This document shows positions 24,164 to 36,148 of a DNA stretch of 64,000 nt, piece after piece (position 1 is the first letter of the stretch; every line of letters starts with the position of its first letter). Position numbers and translations under genes: made by a program. Source of the stretch: Hysterangium stoloniferum (taxonomy: Eukaryota; Basidiomycota; Agaricomycetes; Hysterangiales; Hysterangiaceae); NCBI GenBank assembly GCA_015178975.1, contig WHVD01000122.1, positions 62,001-126,000 of the forward strand. The letters are read 5' to 3'. The notes beneath the pieces are model-generated. The model made no database searches and was not told the origin of the DNA. It saw only the letters and a program-made list of their open reading frames with translations.

Positions 24164-26104
24164 TGACGATGCCCGGCGGATGCACTTCTCGAATCGATTG
24201 TTGGATAATGCGACATCCCTCTGCACACTTTCGTCACTTGAAAAGTGAGCCAAAACCTCGTCAAATTCATACTGTCCTAGATTATATTTGGCGGAAACAG
24301 GCACTATGCTTCCCCGTCACCCCCAGACTCCCAGGCGAGTCCGACTAGTCAGTGCCAATAAGTTTGCACTTGAATCACATATAGTGAATTGAACGCTCAG
24401 AATGTGAGTTATTGCCAGTTTGAAATGTAAACTTTCCAAATCCGTCAAGATTTACTCATAATCTATAATCTATCAAACATCTCGACATAGTCCATCTCGC
24501 TTCTCTGGCGAACTTAAACTAGGGGTTATCTTGTTGCTTTAAGTTTGATATTCCTTAATCACGCAATAATCAACGTTCAGCATCCAATTGTAAGTATAGG
24601 AATGAAGGTCGAATATAAAATCATTATTCCCGTTGTGGGTAGAGCCTGTTTTTCGCAATAATCAGACCTTGACAGATGTTCTTAGTCTCTGAAACCCTTC
24701 GTACCCTCTCCTCTCCTCTCCTATGTCACCTGTCATCAGAGTGTACCAGTACTTGCCACAGCATGTCAAATGTCTAGTTGTAAGGACCGAATGGCTTCGA
24801 AATTGATACCAGTCAATCCGCTTTGTGAGTAGATGGATATTTATGCTGATTTGTTTCAGATATGTTGGCGAAAATATTGGAAATTCAGTTGATTTTGAAT
24901 TCGCAATTGTTGCTAACAATATCACAACAATGGACCGGCATAGAGACTATATCATCTTTTTCGACATATTATAATACCAACAAAGTCTATGTCCATTTAC
25001 TCCAGCGCGACTAGTATATCAACTAGCTTGTCTCACTTACGAAGGCTAATTGTCAATCATTGTTTCTATATATACCAAACTTTCATATGTATAGATATAT
25101 GGACATTTGAGACATCTTCCCGATTGGCTTTAATGATTGAATCTCAGGCTGTTGCTTGTTAATGTTTCCTAATCTATCTTATTGATACTTTCCCGCGTCC
25201 GCGTTGGGACAGAGCATCGGATAGGTCTTCATGAAATTCCTACGTAATATGAAAGTTTTATCTTACCTTCCCAATAGTCCGCTTTTGATGACAGGCCGAG
25301 ATTAGACAGCTTCTAGCTATGTCGCTCTATTATACTGTCTTACACGACTCATGTCTGCGCACATGTGAAACTGGTCGTGGTGTTGACAGCTCGAGAAACG
25401 CTTATGATGGAGATGATCAAGCGCATATAACTCCTAATCAAGGTATCTCTTGATCGGTTTGTCTTCGGTCATGGCACCATCGGAAACAATCAGTTCTGGC
25501 TTTCCTTGACTGAAGCGAGGCTTGTGAGCCTTTCTATTATTAGGTCCATGCTTCGACCTACCTACATTTCCCTCCTTCAGGATTTACGCTAAAGAGACAC
25601 GGAGATGGGAAAGGGAACATTACTTCTCCCATGTAGTAAATATTGACAGATTTATGAACCCTAATCATTTTTCCTTGCTTCTCCTGTGTCCTCGTTCCGC
25701 CTCGTTCCCCGTCACGGCACGGCTATCAAGGGCTATCACAGCAGTTAAACCAGTGCAGCTTCTCGCTGATCATTTCTAATGGGAAAGTTAAGACTAAATC
25801 AGGCGTGATATGCCCGTTGTAGATAGCTAAAGTGAGCTCCTCATTAAATTTACGTAGGGTTTCCTATCAACCGGTATTTTTACAGAATTGCTAACACTTG
25901 GACCCCAATTTCTATTGCGCAGCTGTTGGACAACACTTCATCATTGTTATTACTCTTGGATCACTCTGCATCTGAAGGGACGGTCATTACATTATTAAGT
26001 GTCATGGGGCTTAGTAGCGCCAGGACTGCCACTTCTGTAGGACAAGACAAAACGGTATAAATACCGATGCGTTGGACGTTGTCAGTCGAAAGTCAGTGTT
26101 TACT
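24164..26104. other. Intergenic region without supported genes
   Basis: No coding exon, RNA gene or repeat was recognised. A weak minus-strand frame at 24662-24925 has no relatives I know. The last ~150 bases should hold the promoter of the F-box-like gene; ATAAATA at about 26056 is a possible TATA element. Confidence 0.35.
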
Positions 26105-28053
26105 ATGAAGACGATAGGCCTCTCCGCATATCCACCTAGGCTCACGACCTTACCATTCGACGTGCTACAACATATCGCTATCTCAACTCTGCCTAATATA
26201 CCCATCCCAGACGATCTTCAAACCATATTCTCGTTACTTTTGACTTGTCGCTCACTCAATGCCCCCCTCTCCGCAGATCACAATTATGAGCTTTATGGCA
26301 ACATATTCCGTCTAATGTTCGACATACGTGCCGTTACGGAGCGTTTGGGGCCACAAGCCATCAGGTCTTCCACCCTTACTTCCGCACTTCGATCTCGCTG
26401 CATATTGCTAAAGAGGATCAAGTCAAAATTTCAGGCCGCAAAATTCGACGAGGCGGATTCGGAGTCTCTTTTCACTGATTTGACCCGTCTCTTCCTCATT
26501 ATGACCGAAGATGATGGAAAAAACCGCTATCAGCTCCTCAATTTGGCCATTCCGCGTCATACTCAAGGTTCAGCCGCGAGACGGGCATTAAACCAGAAGT
26601 TGCATCATTCGAAGACGCCCATGTTTGCATATTTTGTCGCGATTGCGTTGATGAACGAATCAGAAGGTGTGATGGAATCTACGAGTGCCATATTAAGTTA
26701 ACCTTATTTGAAGAGGATGTACGTGCGGAGAACCACGATGTGCGGGAGCGTATCTTGGACCTTCTGGAACCCTTCACGTCATTTGATAATGTATGAATAT
26801 TCGCTCGACTATATCCATAACTGCTATCAACTTCAACATAGACATCTACTGAAATTTATCAGACGGAGTTGACTCATGCCATCTCGTGGCATGGAGTGTC
26901 CTGTTTATACACTCCGCCGACGCTCACATATTTGGCCCGATTGAGTACAGTTACACGATACAATGTAATTAAATGGACGTGAGTAGAATTGCTAACGCCC
27001 TCTCATGATATACTGAAAATAAGTTGGTACCTAGTCGAGACGCAAATGTGGAATATGCCCAGAGGTCAACGCCACAACTACAGACTTATTGGAAGCATCA
27101 TATCCGTGTCTCCCCTCCCGTTGGCGGAGCCGCCGTCACAGTGCCGCTCGTCTCAAGCGGCTCATTGCAAGGTTCATGGGTCGGTTGTTTCATTGTAAGG
27201 GGTCCAGTACGTGCTTCCAAGAAACTCAAATGAAATAAAATCGTAGATCTTGGCTAACATGGATCCACCACCAAAGATATTTATATGTACACAACCGATG
27301 CAAATCACAATTCGAGAGTTTGTTTCAGTTGTAAAAGAGGAAGCTCTTCCTTCCTTTGATTTAGGGGGTACGTCCCGGACACGTGAAGCATTCCCACATC
27401 TATGGTTTCCGCAGGACGTCACATTCAAGGAGACACCAGTGCGTCGGTTCTCATGCGATCTATTGGGTTGTCAGCTGAAATCTAGTGTTTGTTAGGCGGC
27501 ACTTAATATCCGGCTCCCGAACGGTCGGTCGTTAGAATATCAATCTGTATCAAATGTAGACCGTGAGCAGACTAAGACACTCCGCATCATAACGTTCACT
27601 TATCCTCGTCATCAGTAAATGGGAATATGACCGTATTTGACACGATCTTAATCGGTGAAGTACGATTCATATTGCTCTCTGTAATCGTGTCGCAGTGGTA
27701 GTCGCCTCATGTTAGCGGCCTTATTTAGACAGAGCCCTCCCATGGAAGCCGCTATGGGCATTATACGTTCAAGGGCCGCGTGAATCATCGCGAAGGCACC
27801 GTAACAATTGTTCGAACGCCCGTGAGTGGGAACCTTGTATTGTCACGTATCATTGAATTTACGTGACATCTTTCCAAATTATGACCTACAGAGAGATACT
27901 GCCATGTCAGCACTGGGTACATGGGTTTTCTGCGGACAGATGCAAGATGAAGGGTCATTAATGGGTGATTGGTGGGCCCCTTGCTCACCCTCCCAGGTAC
28001 CTGCTGCCCGAGGGTGGTTTCATCTATCCAAGATGAGGGAAGTATGTGCATAG
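26105..28053 (+). CDS. F-box-like domain protein, copy 2
   Basis: Paralogue of 11596-13699. Exon 1 encodes the F-box-like segment (TLPFDVLQHIAISTL), the SLLLTCRSLNAPLS helix and NYELYGNIFRLMFDI. It ends at a GTGTGATGG donor at the codon where copy 1 has a GC donor. Later exons begin near 26720, 26863, 27024, 27246 and 27495, and the last carries LGTWVFCGQMQ and GWFHLSKMREV before TAG at 28051-28053. An in-frame ATG at 26072 would add 11 residues. The pair probably arose by duplication and has since diverged strongly. A role as an SCF substrate receptor is inferred from the F-box-like region only; exon ends near 27600-27740 are uncertain. Confidence 0.72.
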
Positions 28054-28651
28054 CATTAGTGCCCTCACCCTATTTCTTATGGATTATTGAGAGATGATTT
28101 TGATCACCTTTGAGCATTTTTATTGTATGTATTATTCAAAGTTTGAACTGGTATGCTGTTTAATGTATCTCATTTCCTGATAATTGTGTTTTTGGACCGA
28201 CCATGTCAAACCAGACCATGCCATATGGCTGCAGAGGCCAGTAGTATTTTCGTTCGTTTGTAACCAAAAAGTTGTAGCTAGTATATATATATAAGTCATG
28301 ATGGCAGATCATCTGAGGAGATATGAGTGAGATGAAATTGTGTTGGAATTAGGCTAATGTGTACCATAAAGTTGAAAGGGGTACGGAACCCCGTCGTTTT
28401 CTTTTGTGCGTCCTATTGGGATATCTATCTCACTAATTTTTTGTTCTTGTTTGGCTTATTGTTCTATTGTCCGGTATGTATAACTGCATGACCCATGCTC
28501 ATCACTATTGTTCTCTCACACTTAAATACCAATGCTATGAAACTCTGTACTTCTCAGTTGATTCTCACTATCTGTCAACTGAGACATATTATCTGTTATA
28601 GGTACTATATCTTGAATTTCAGTCAATTCTCACTTATTACCAGAGTACAAG
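28054..28651. other. Boundary between gene-bearing and repeat-rich DNA
   Basis: 3' flank of the F-box-like gene followed by AT-rich sequence with no supported feature. From here to the end, repeats dominate. Confidence 0.4.
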
Positions 28652-28707
28652 ATGGACTTGGCTTCAGCTTATGTGCTGCACCCTCATGCACTCACTTGGG
28701 TGTCCAT
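28652..28707 (-). ncRNA. Candidate structured R/U5 element (ATGGAC/GTCCAT variant)
   Basis: The outer arms ATGGAC (28652-28657) and GTCCAT (28702-28707) pair fully and differ from the AAGGAC/GTCCTT arms of other copies by a compensatory change. The core GGCTTCAGCTTATGTGCTGC with the CAGC/GCTG hairpin is intact. Confidence 0.55.
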
Positions 28708-29348
28708 ATTTCAGGGGGTGGATATACATATGCCAGAGTGTTTATGGATATTCAGAGTCTGGAGAGTTCCAGATATTGAGCATGCAGAAAGAACAAAGGA
28801 CTAAGTTGTGACTAAGTTGAGATTAAAACTGGAGAGTAAGTACATGATGATGGAAAACTATATAGATGTTCCAATTATTGTACTACTAATCTAGGAGTAT
28901 AATAAAAGCTATTTGGAACTGTTTCCAAACTAAGCATATAATAATGAGTCAGATAAATGAGGATACAAGGATGGGGACAGATCAGGGAATAAGAGCAAGA
29001 ACAATAAATAGACAAATGAACATTTGTCAACCAGTCAGTTACTGTACCAAATGCAGAACAAAGGAAGTGAGTCAGAATATCCACAGATATCCAAAACTAT
29101 GTGGAAATGGATCCTAACACTATAATGACTAAGTGTGCATATTTCCAGGAAAGCCATGGGTTCCAGGCAGGTCAGAACATTGGCATAGAGAAATGACAAG
29201 GTTGACAGGGATGATCAGTGAAGGTTGGGTCATGGATGATTGATGTATATAGAACAAATGCAGGGAGTCTGGGGTTGGGAAATGACCAAAGACATCTGGA
29301 GATGCTATCTGGGAAAGGGTTGAGTTTGATGGGTTCTGGGTCATAACA
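28652..29348 (-). mobile_element. Gypsy-type LTR remnant
   Basis: The stretch is related over most of its length to 51608-52094 (shared GCATRCAGAAAGAA, CCAAATGCAGAACAAAG and a final GGGTCATAACA). It carries the conserved R/U5 motif at 28652-28707. In transcript sense it reads leftwards. Its outer start was not located, so the left end given here is the motif itself. A second GGTCA-type end and the sequence to 30215 look like further decayed LTR material. Confidence 0.5.
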
Positions 29349-30215
29349 GGAGGTGCCTAGTTGAGGGCAGAATACCAGGATGGGATTTGAGGTGAAGGGT
29401 ACTGTACTTGAGGGATTGGGGTCAGGTTCCAGTGGATTCCAGATCTTGATACTAGCCCAGAAGATGGTTTGGAACCTGATATGATGTCTGGGAAATACTC
29501 TGTGAAGTCACTGGGAATGGATCTTCACAGAGTCATAAATCACTCATGTGATAAAGGTGTTGAATTTTTCATAATAAGGACTAAAACAAATACAAATAGA
29601 CCTTATGTAACCTAAAATACACATTGATTCCAAACTGCACAACCTGAGCCCTAATGCTCATAATCCCTCACTAACCCAGATCCCAGAAAAGTCACAAAAG
29701 GTGTAAGACCCAACTCGCATTTAGTACCACAAGTAAAGGTAAGGTTTCATTAGTCAGCATGATGGTTGGGCCATGGGAAAGTGCTGCACAGGATGTCGCA
29801 ACTGCTGTGAACACTTCAAAATGTCATCAAAAGTGCATTAGATTAGCATATATATTTTCATCTATTCTTCATAATACATATCTCAATATGTGTACTGTGT
29901 TAGAATGCAAAAGGGAGGTGGATGTGAAGCACTAGGAGTGCAGGAGCTCAGACACGGACATGGATATGAATAAGTGAAGTTTCACTGGAGTTAACTATGG
30001 ACCAACAGTGGTATACAACATGTAACTAATGTGCTGAGTCATTAAATTTAACATACTGGGGGACTGTTAATTTACTTTAAGACTCAGTTTTAATATTTAA
30101 AATGGTGTATTAACCCCTTTTTTTAAAAGTGCATATCATTTAACATGACATTTTGAGTATTACCATTCAAAATATGACCATGTTTTAGTTTGAAGCCAAC
30201 TATTTGCAGCAATTG
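29349..30215. other. Decayed repeat DNA
   Basis: No open frame of interest. Two further GGGTCA-like and CATAA-rich stretches suggest fragments of LTRs, but ends cannot be set. Confidence 0.3.
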
Positions 30216-30447
30216 CGTTACAACCGGAAAACCTGCCAGAGTCTGGGCACTACCCTATATGCACCCACACCCTACACACACCAGTCATCAGTTTACTAAA
30301 ATACCTGCCAGAACCTGGACATCAGACCTGTCCTTGCCCAACCTTCATTATCTCATGTACCAGTCACCAGAATACCTGCCCGGACCCCATGCTTGTCATC
30401 CCTGTCTATCTCTGACCCTGTCCCACGCATCAGTCACTGGACCCTGG

Positions 30448-31261
30448 TGTTACGACCGGACAATCCCACCGGACACTGGGCACTAACCTGTATGCCACCA
30501 CGCCCTACACGCACCAATTGTCTGTTTATAGGATTTCCCGCCTGGACTCCATATGTCAAGACTTGTTACGTTCGACCTCATTATGACACATATCAGTCAC
30601 CGGACTTCCCCTGGACTCTGTCTCTGTCTATGTCCGTCTTTGTCCCACGCATCAGTCACTGGACCCCGCTCAGAATCCCGTCACCGCTCTAATCGAGCCC
30701 TGTTCCCATTTTAGTCAAATGACCTGTCACAATTTGTATTCTGCTCCCGCTCTGTTTCCCGTTATGGGTTATGCTTTGTCACGATTTGGACTCCACTCTG
30801 TTCCGTCCCATTCCTAACACCAATTTGGTGTTTACTATTCCCATTTTATGTTTTGCTCACTTCGTTTCATTATTACTGGATTCGGTATGACATGTACTCC
30901 ACGGTCTATTTAAACTGGCAGATGTTGTACATACAATCCAGTCAGAAAATTAGCTTAGATTTCCCCCAGTAATCTAATACATTTTCCGCTCTAAAACCCT
31001 ACTTGATTCACACCGCTCGCACTAGTCGGAGCCCATGGGCTCCGGCATATCTATCTCTCTCACCAGTCTTGACTCATGACCCATGACCTCCGACTTACGA
31101 CTCATGACCCACGACCCCTGCCCAGACTCCCTGGGATTCCCATCCACCTGTCTGAAATTGGACAACACGATCTAGCGAGGGCACAGCCTATAAGCTGAAG
31201 CCAAGTCCTACCAGATATTCTGCGGGTTTCTCCGGAGACCCACCCTGTACGTATCCTAACA
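30448..31261 (+). mobile_element. Solo LTR nested in the LTR above
   Basis: It starts TGTTACGACCGG and ends GTATCCTAACA, with target duplication CCTGG at 30443-30447 and 31262-31266. A TATTTAAA box lies at about 30907. The near-palindrome AACACCAATTTGGTGTT is at 30816-30832. The R/U5 motif is at 31160-31208. It belongs to the same family as 33256-34078. Confidence 0.85.
31160..31208 (+). ncRNA. Candidate structured R/U5 element (GGAC/GTCC)
   Basis: GGAC (31160-31163) can pair with GTCC (31205-31208). Between them lies the conserved GAGGGCACAGCCTATAAGC core with its CAGC/GCTG hairpin; the loop is CTATAA here. It lies about 220 bases after the expected transcription start of this LTR. Confidence 0.5.
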
Positions 31262-31413
31262 CCTGGTCAGAAAACCCAACAGCTCTCTAACTGAGCCCCA
31301 TTCCCATTATGGTCAAATGACCTGTCACATTTTGGACTCCACTCCCACCCCATTCCTGTTATGGTCTAATGACCTGTCACGTGTTGGACTCTGCTCCACT
31401 CCATTCCATTCCT

Positions 31414-31431
31414 AACACCAAATTTGGTGTT
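31414..31431. repeat. Perfect 18-bp palindrome in the LTR family
   Basis: AACACCAAATTTGGTGTT is its own reverse complement. It recurs at 33624-33641 and, one base shorter, at 30816-30832, always upstream of the TATA-like box. Confidence 0.85.
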
Positions 31432-31893
31432 TACTTATCTCGTTTCATGATTACTAGTTTGGATTCCATTATTACTGGATTTGGTATGACATACATTCCA
31501 CAGTCTATATATGTAGTCTGGCAGATGTTGTACATACAATCCAGTCAGAAAATCAGCTTGGATTCCCCCCAGTAATCTCAGTACATTTTCCGCTCTAATC
31601 TCCTCTTTGAAACACACTGCTATTTACCTCATTGGGGCCCATGGGCTCTGACCTACAGTAGGTGACAAAACTGTCCCAATGTTTGATAATTCCCATTAAA
31701 TATTGTATAACTGATCACATAAATCTCCTAAAATGGTTGCAATATTCTAGCAGATGCCCTAGCATACTAACGTTCATATTCCCAAGTATTACACAATATT
31801 GATGGAAATTGGTGTCATAGTAAATATTTAAAAATAACCAATCATTGGGACAGTTTTGTCCCCTGCTCTTTGTAAATCAGATATCTTGTTATT

Positions 31894-32955
31894 CTAGTAC
31901 TTTGTATGACCTTCCTTGACCTTTATTACAGCAGCTAGTCTTCTTGGAATACTTTCTATAAGATTCTGACACTCCTGAGGCTCAATCTTTGGCCATTCCA
32001 CTTCCACCCTCTCCCATTACCCCCAAACTCCCTTTGGTGGTGAAGGATATTTCTGGAGCTGTTTCTTCAGGTGGAACCAAAGATGTTCTATGGGATTTAG
32101 GTCAGGAGACTGTGCTGGCCAGTCTAACACCTGAATATGATTTTCAGAAAACCATGTTTGTGCCATCTTGGATATGTGTTTAGGGTCATTATTGTACTAG
32201 AAAATGGCCTCACCTGCTGGAATCTCCAAATATTCAATGCTCTGGGACAAATGCTGAGCCAGGATCTCCACATATTGTGCAGAATCCATCCTTTCTTCAA
32301 TCTCTGGAAGCATTCCCACTCCATTCCAACCCATACAGCCCCACACCATGATATTTCCACCTCCATACTTGACTATAAGTTGAGTTGTCCTATCAGAAAG
32401 TAGTTCTCCAGCTTTCTTCCACACATATTGATCTCCAACTGGCCCAATATTATTGATCTTGGTCTCATCAGACCACAAGACCCTTTTCCAATCATCCACA
32501 GTCCAGTTTTGGTACTTGAGAGCAAAGCTTAACCTGGCCTTTCTATGTTAAGCCTTGAGCAAGGGCCTTTTTGCTTTGACTACAGCTTTTAAACTATGCT
32601 GTTTCAAGGTCCTCCTGACTGTTTTGTATGAGACATGGGATTCATTGATGGTATTGATGAAGTCTGTGGCCTGGACAGCATTATCTAACTTGCCATAGGT
32701 GATTTGATGTATGATCCTCCTCTGGTCAGTAAGAGAAAGCTTGGAAGGACATCCTCCTTTCAGGTTTTGTTCATCTATGTCCATCTCCTGAGCAATTCTA
32801 ATGATAGTAGACTTGCTAATACCTGTGATAGAAGCCATATTCCTATTGGAAAGTCCATTTTGGAGGAGAGAGATGGCTTGTTCTCTTTTGAGAGGAGAAA
32901 TAGCTTTCAAGATGAGAGTAACAGCTAAACCATGACTGTCACAGTCACATATCAA
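31894..32955 (-). pseudogene. Tc1-type transposase, inactivated
   Basis: Read leftwards, it has an N-terminal helix-turn-helix (NMASITGISKSTIIRIA), the first catalytic Asp in RVLWSDETK, and the late Glu in SPDLNPIEHLW of the DD34E family. The second catalytic position is lost: the usual FQQDNDPKH reads with a stop (TAG) and Asn in place of Asp near 32190. A further stop separates the N-terminal half (ending near 32548) from the catalytic part. The original start codon is not clear. It shows about the same domain order as the copy at 62655-63511 but is a different family member. Confidence 0.8.
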
Positions 32956-33255
32956 TTAGAACATTGAATATATGTCACATGATTTGTTTTAGAATTTTTC
33001 CATTTCTCTAGTGGATAATATGAGAGAGTGAAATCAGTGTAAAGAGTAGGGGACAAAATTGTCCCAATGATTGGTTATTTTTAAATATTCATTGTGACAC
33101 CAATTTCCATCAATGTTATGTAATACTTGGGCATATGAAAGCTAGTATGCTAGGGCATCTGCTAGATATTTTCACCATTTTAGAAAACTTATGTGATCAG
33201 TTATACAACATTTAATGGGAATTATCAAAAACATTGGGACAGTTTTGTCCCCTAC

Positions 33256-34078
33256 TGTTATGACCAGAAATCCCGCTGGACTCCGGGCACTACCTTACAC
33301 GCACCCACACCCTATACGCACCCATTGTCAGTTTACTGGAATTCCCACCGGACTCCGTACGTCAGACTTGTCTACGTTCATCCTCGTTATGTTGTGTTTC
33401 AGTCACTGGAAAACCCACTGGACTCCGTCCCTGTCTATGTCCAACCTCATCCTGCATGTCAGTCACTGGACCCCACTCGTAAAACCCGTCATCCCTCTAA
33501 CAGAGCCCCATTCCCATTTTAGTCAAATGACCTGTCACAATTTGGACTCCACTCCCACTCTGTTTCCTGTTATGGTTTATGATTTGTCATGATTCGGACT
33601 CTGCTCCATTCCGTCCCGTTCCTAACACCAAATTTGGTGTTTACTATTCCTGTTTTATGTTTTGCTAGTTTCGTGTCATTATTACTGGATTTGGTATGTC
33701 ATTCACTCCATGGTCTATTTAAACTGGCAGATGTTGTACATACAATCCAGTCAGAAAATTGGCTTAGATTCCCCCCAGTAATCTAAGACATTTTCTGCTC
33801 TAAACTCCTACTTGAATTACACCACTCACACTAGTCGGAGCCCATGGGCCCTGGCGCATCTATCTCTCTTACCAATCTCAACTCACGACCTCTCAACCCA
33901 TACCTCCGACCTATGACCCCTTGACCCACGTCCCCCGCCTGGACTCCCCAGGATCCCCATCTGCCTGTCTGAAATTGGACAACACGATCTCGCGAGGGTG
34001 CAGCCTATAAGCTGAAGCCAAGTCCGACCAGACAATCCGCGGGTTTCTCCGGAAACCTGCCGTGTACGTACCCTAACA
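33256..34078 (+). mobile_element. Solo LTR inserted in the right end of the Tc1 element
   Basis: It starts TGTTATGACCAG and ends GTACCCTAACA, with target duplication CCTAC at 33251-33255 and 34079-34083. That duplicates the terminal bases of the Tc1 element and proves the insertion order. The R/U5 motif lies at 33977-34025. Confidence 0.87.
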
Positions 34079-34341
34079 CCTACTGTATCTATTACTTGAC
34101 CTCTAACTCATCACCACCTGACCTGCAGGATTCCCGCAGTTGACCCTCCAACCTCTCAACCCACCAACCACTCCTGGACTCCCCGGGATTCCTGTCTGCC
34201 CATCTGAAATTGGATGACACAATCTCATGAGGGCACAGCCTATAAGCTGAAGCCAAGTCCTACTGGCCTTCCCACGGGTTTCTCCAGGAAGCCTCTGATA
34301 AGCTCCATGTGCACTCCTTAACAAATTGTCCACTTTTTGCA

Positions 34342-34759
34342 ACACTGTTTGGACCGGAAAACCTGCCAGGCTCTGGACCCCATCCTACATACACCCGACT
34401 CTCTATACCAGGTTACAGTTAACCAGAAAACCCACTGGTATCCAGACCCTGCCTTATATGCACCTGACTCTTTATACCCACCAAGTTGAAGTTCACAACT
34501 GGACAACCCCCCAGGACCCAGATGTCAAACCTGTCTTTGCCCGACCCTCTGTGTCTCATGCACCAGTCATCAGAATACCTGCTGGGACCCACACATGTCA
34601 TACCTGTCTATATCTGACTCTGTCTCATGCACCAGTCACTGGACTCTGCCCAGACAACCTGTCAGCTCTCTAACTGAGCTCCATTCCTGTTATGGTCAAA
34701 TGACCTGTCCTGTTTTGGACCCTGCTCCCATTCCGTTCTATCCCTAACACCTACTGTAG
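34342..34759 (+). mobile_element. Truncated LTR of the same family
   Basis: Starts TGTTTGGACCGGAAAACCTGCC, follows the family consensus and stops at the CCCTAACACC palindrome region, where a foldback element begins. Confidence 0.6.
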
Positions 34760-35301
34760 TGTAATGTATTAGCCTTATTTTAATACTATTTTCCGAAAAA
34801 GGAGTCCAATGCTCTATCAAAATGTGAAAATACTCAATTCACTGCAAGGTAAAATAATTTAAGTATTTGATATAATCAGTGGCAGCCTTGGTAGACTTAG
34901 AACCTCTGAAGTCAAGAGTTTACTTGAATATATGCACCCTACTTCACAAAGAAGGTTTTGAGAGCTGCTTGTGCAAGCTTGTTCTTTTTCTGTGACAACA
35001 ACTATTAAAATAAGAATAACAATTTACTGATTCCGAAGCTAAATTTAACTTCAATTCTAGCTAGTTTACAGAAAAAGAACAGCTTGCAAAAGCAGCTCTC
35101 AAAACCTTCTTTGTGAAGTAGGGTGCATATATTCAAGTAAACTCTTGACTTCAGGGGTTCTAAGTCTATTTAGGCTGCCACTGATTAATATCAAATACTT
35201 AAATTATTTTACCTTGCAGTGAATTGAGTATTTGCACATTTTGATAGAGCACTGGACTCCTTTTTCAGAAGATCGTATTAAAATAAGGTTAATACATTAC
35301 A
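34760..35301. mobile_element. Foldback element with ~235-bp inverted arms
   Basis: The left arm (34760 to about 35000) and right arm (about 35065-35301) are near-perfect inverted copies starting TGTAATGTATTA and ending TAATACATTACA. A loop of only ~60 bases separates them. There is no coding capacity. The element sits at the junction of two LTR fragments and no target duplication is visible. Transcribed, it would form a long hairpin. Confidence 0.8.
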
Positions 35302-35419
35302 GGCTTCAGCTTGTGTGCTGCACCCTCACAAGGTTACTGTCAGTTGTCCTTATATTTCAAACATGCAAGAACTTATCTATCAGGAATCTGAACAGTGGAT
35401 GAACTGTTGGACTCCCAGG

Positions 35420-36148
35420 TGTTACAACCATGTTGCAACCCAAAGATATCCAATGACACTATCACCTCAAGTTATTGTCACATTGTCATATTGGCCACCA
35501 TTAGAAAACCCGACACTGATGTACACCCTCACAGTGATCAAACCCTGCTACAGCCCCTGTCAAATTATACTTGTACTATTTGGTTATACTCTGATACGTC
35601 CTTTTATCCTTTGATGATCTGTTTATTCTATGTCTCATCTATGTCATATATACCGTGAACTGTTTCCTTTTTCGTAGTTACCACCCTCGGTTATTCACAC
35701 AGCCTCCAACTTTAAAGTAACCTTCCTGTTCTTGGTCAAGTTTATTTGTCATTGGTATTTCTGCTCTTCCCTTAGTTAGTATTTTCTAGACACCGATAAC
35801 TCGTATATAAACCTGCTGTAATGTAGCTACTAAGCACTCAGAATATCGACTTAGATACACCTCTAGTTTCTGACTCTGCTATCCGTTCATGACACCTGCA
35901 TTCCAATGCCATCTGATTTTCATGACTCAACCTACATTTATGACCTTGACCTCAACTCCAATATTTGTCACTTTGGTTTCTGACTGTTTGCATACAGCTC
36001 AGTTTCCGATTGCCGAGTATTACCTTATATGTTTGAAATTTAAGGATGTTCGATGGTACCCTTGTGAGGGTGCAGCACATAAGCTGAAACCAAGTCCTTC
36101 CATTCAGTCCCTGTCAGTTCCCCAAACCTCCCATTTCAGTTCTTAGCA
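35420..36148 (+). mobile_element. Solo LTR with CCAGG target duplication
   Basis: It starts TGTTACAACCATG and ends GTTCTTAGCA; CCAGG flanks both sides (35415-35419 and 36149-36153). A TATATAAA box at about 35806 places a transcription start near 35838 (CTCAGAATATCGAC). The R/U5 motif follows about 200 bases later at 36043-36098. Confidence 0.85.
36043..36098 (+). ncRNA. Candidate structured R/U5 element (AGGAT/GTCCT)
   Basis: AGGAT (36043-36047) and GTCCT (36094-36098) pair with one U-G wobble in RNA. The GAGGGTGCAGCACATAAGC core is intact. Confidence 0.5.

Larger units (their letters stand above)
31656..34085 (-). mobile_element. Tc1-type DNA transposon interrupted by a solo LTR
   Basis: It is flanked by TA (31654-31655 and 34086-34087). 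The ends read CAGTAGGTGAC and, once the inserted LTR at 33256-34078 is removed, GTCCCCTACTG. The terminal inverted repeats are long, about 220 bases (31656-31876 against 33037-33255 plus 34079-34085), and each holds a second inverted copy of the GGGACARTTTTGTCCCC box. The element is about 1602 bases without the insertion. Confidence 0.85.
30216..34323 (+). mobile_element. Solo LTR, outermost layer of a four-layer nest
   Basis: It begins CGTTACAACC (a TGTTACAACC start with one change) and ends CCTTAACA. It is flanked by the 5-base target duplication AATTG (30211-30215 and 34324-34328). Its own sequence is split into 30216-30447, 31267-31655 and 34088-34323 by a younger LTR of the same family and by a Tc1 element. 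With these removed it is about 850 bases long, the same as the inner LTRs. Confidence 0.75.

Noticed and set aside
33037..33257. Tc1 element ending at 33257 next to an LTR starting TGTTATGACC
   Set aside because: The apparent right flank (TTA) did not match TA. The bases CCTAC recur after the LTR, followed by TG and TA, so the true end is 34085 and the LTR is an insertion.
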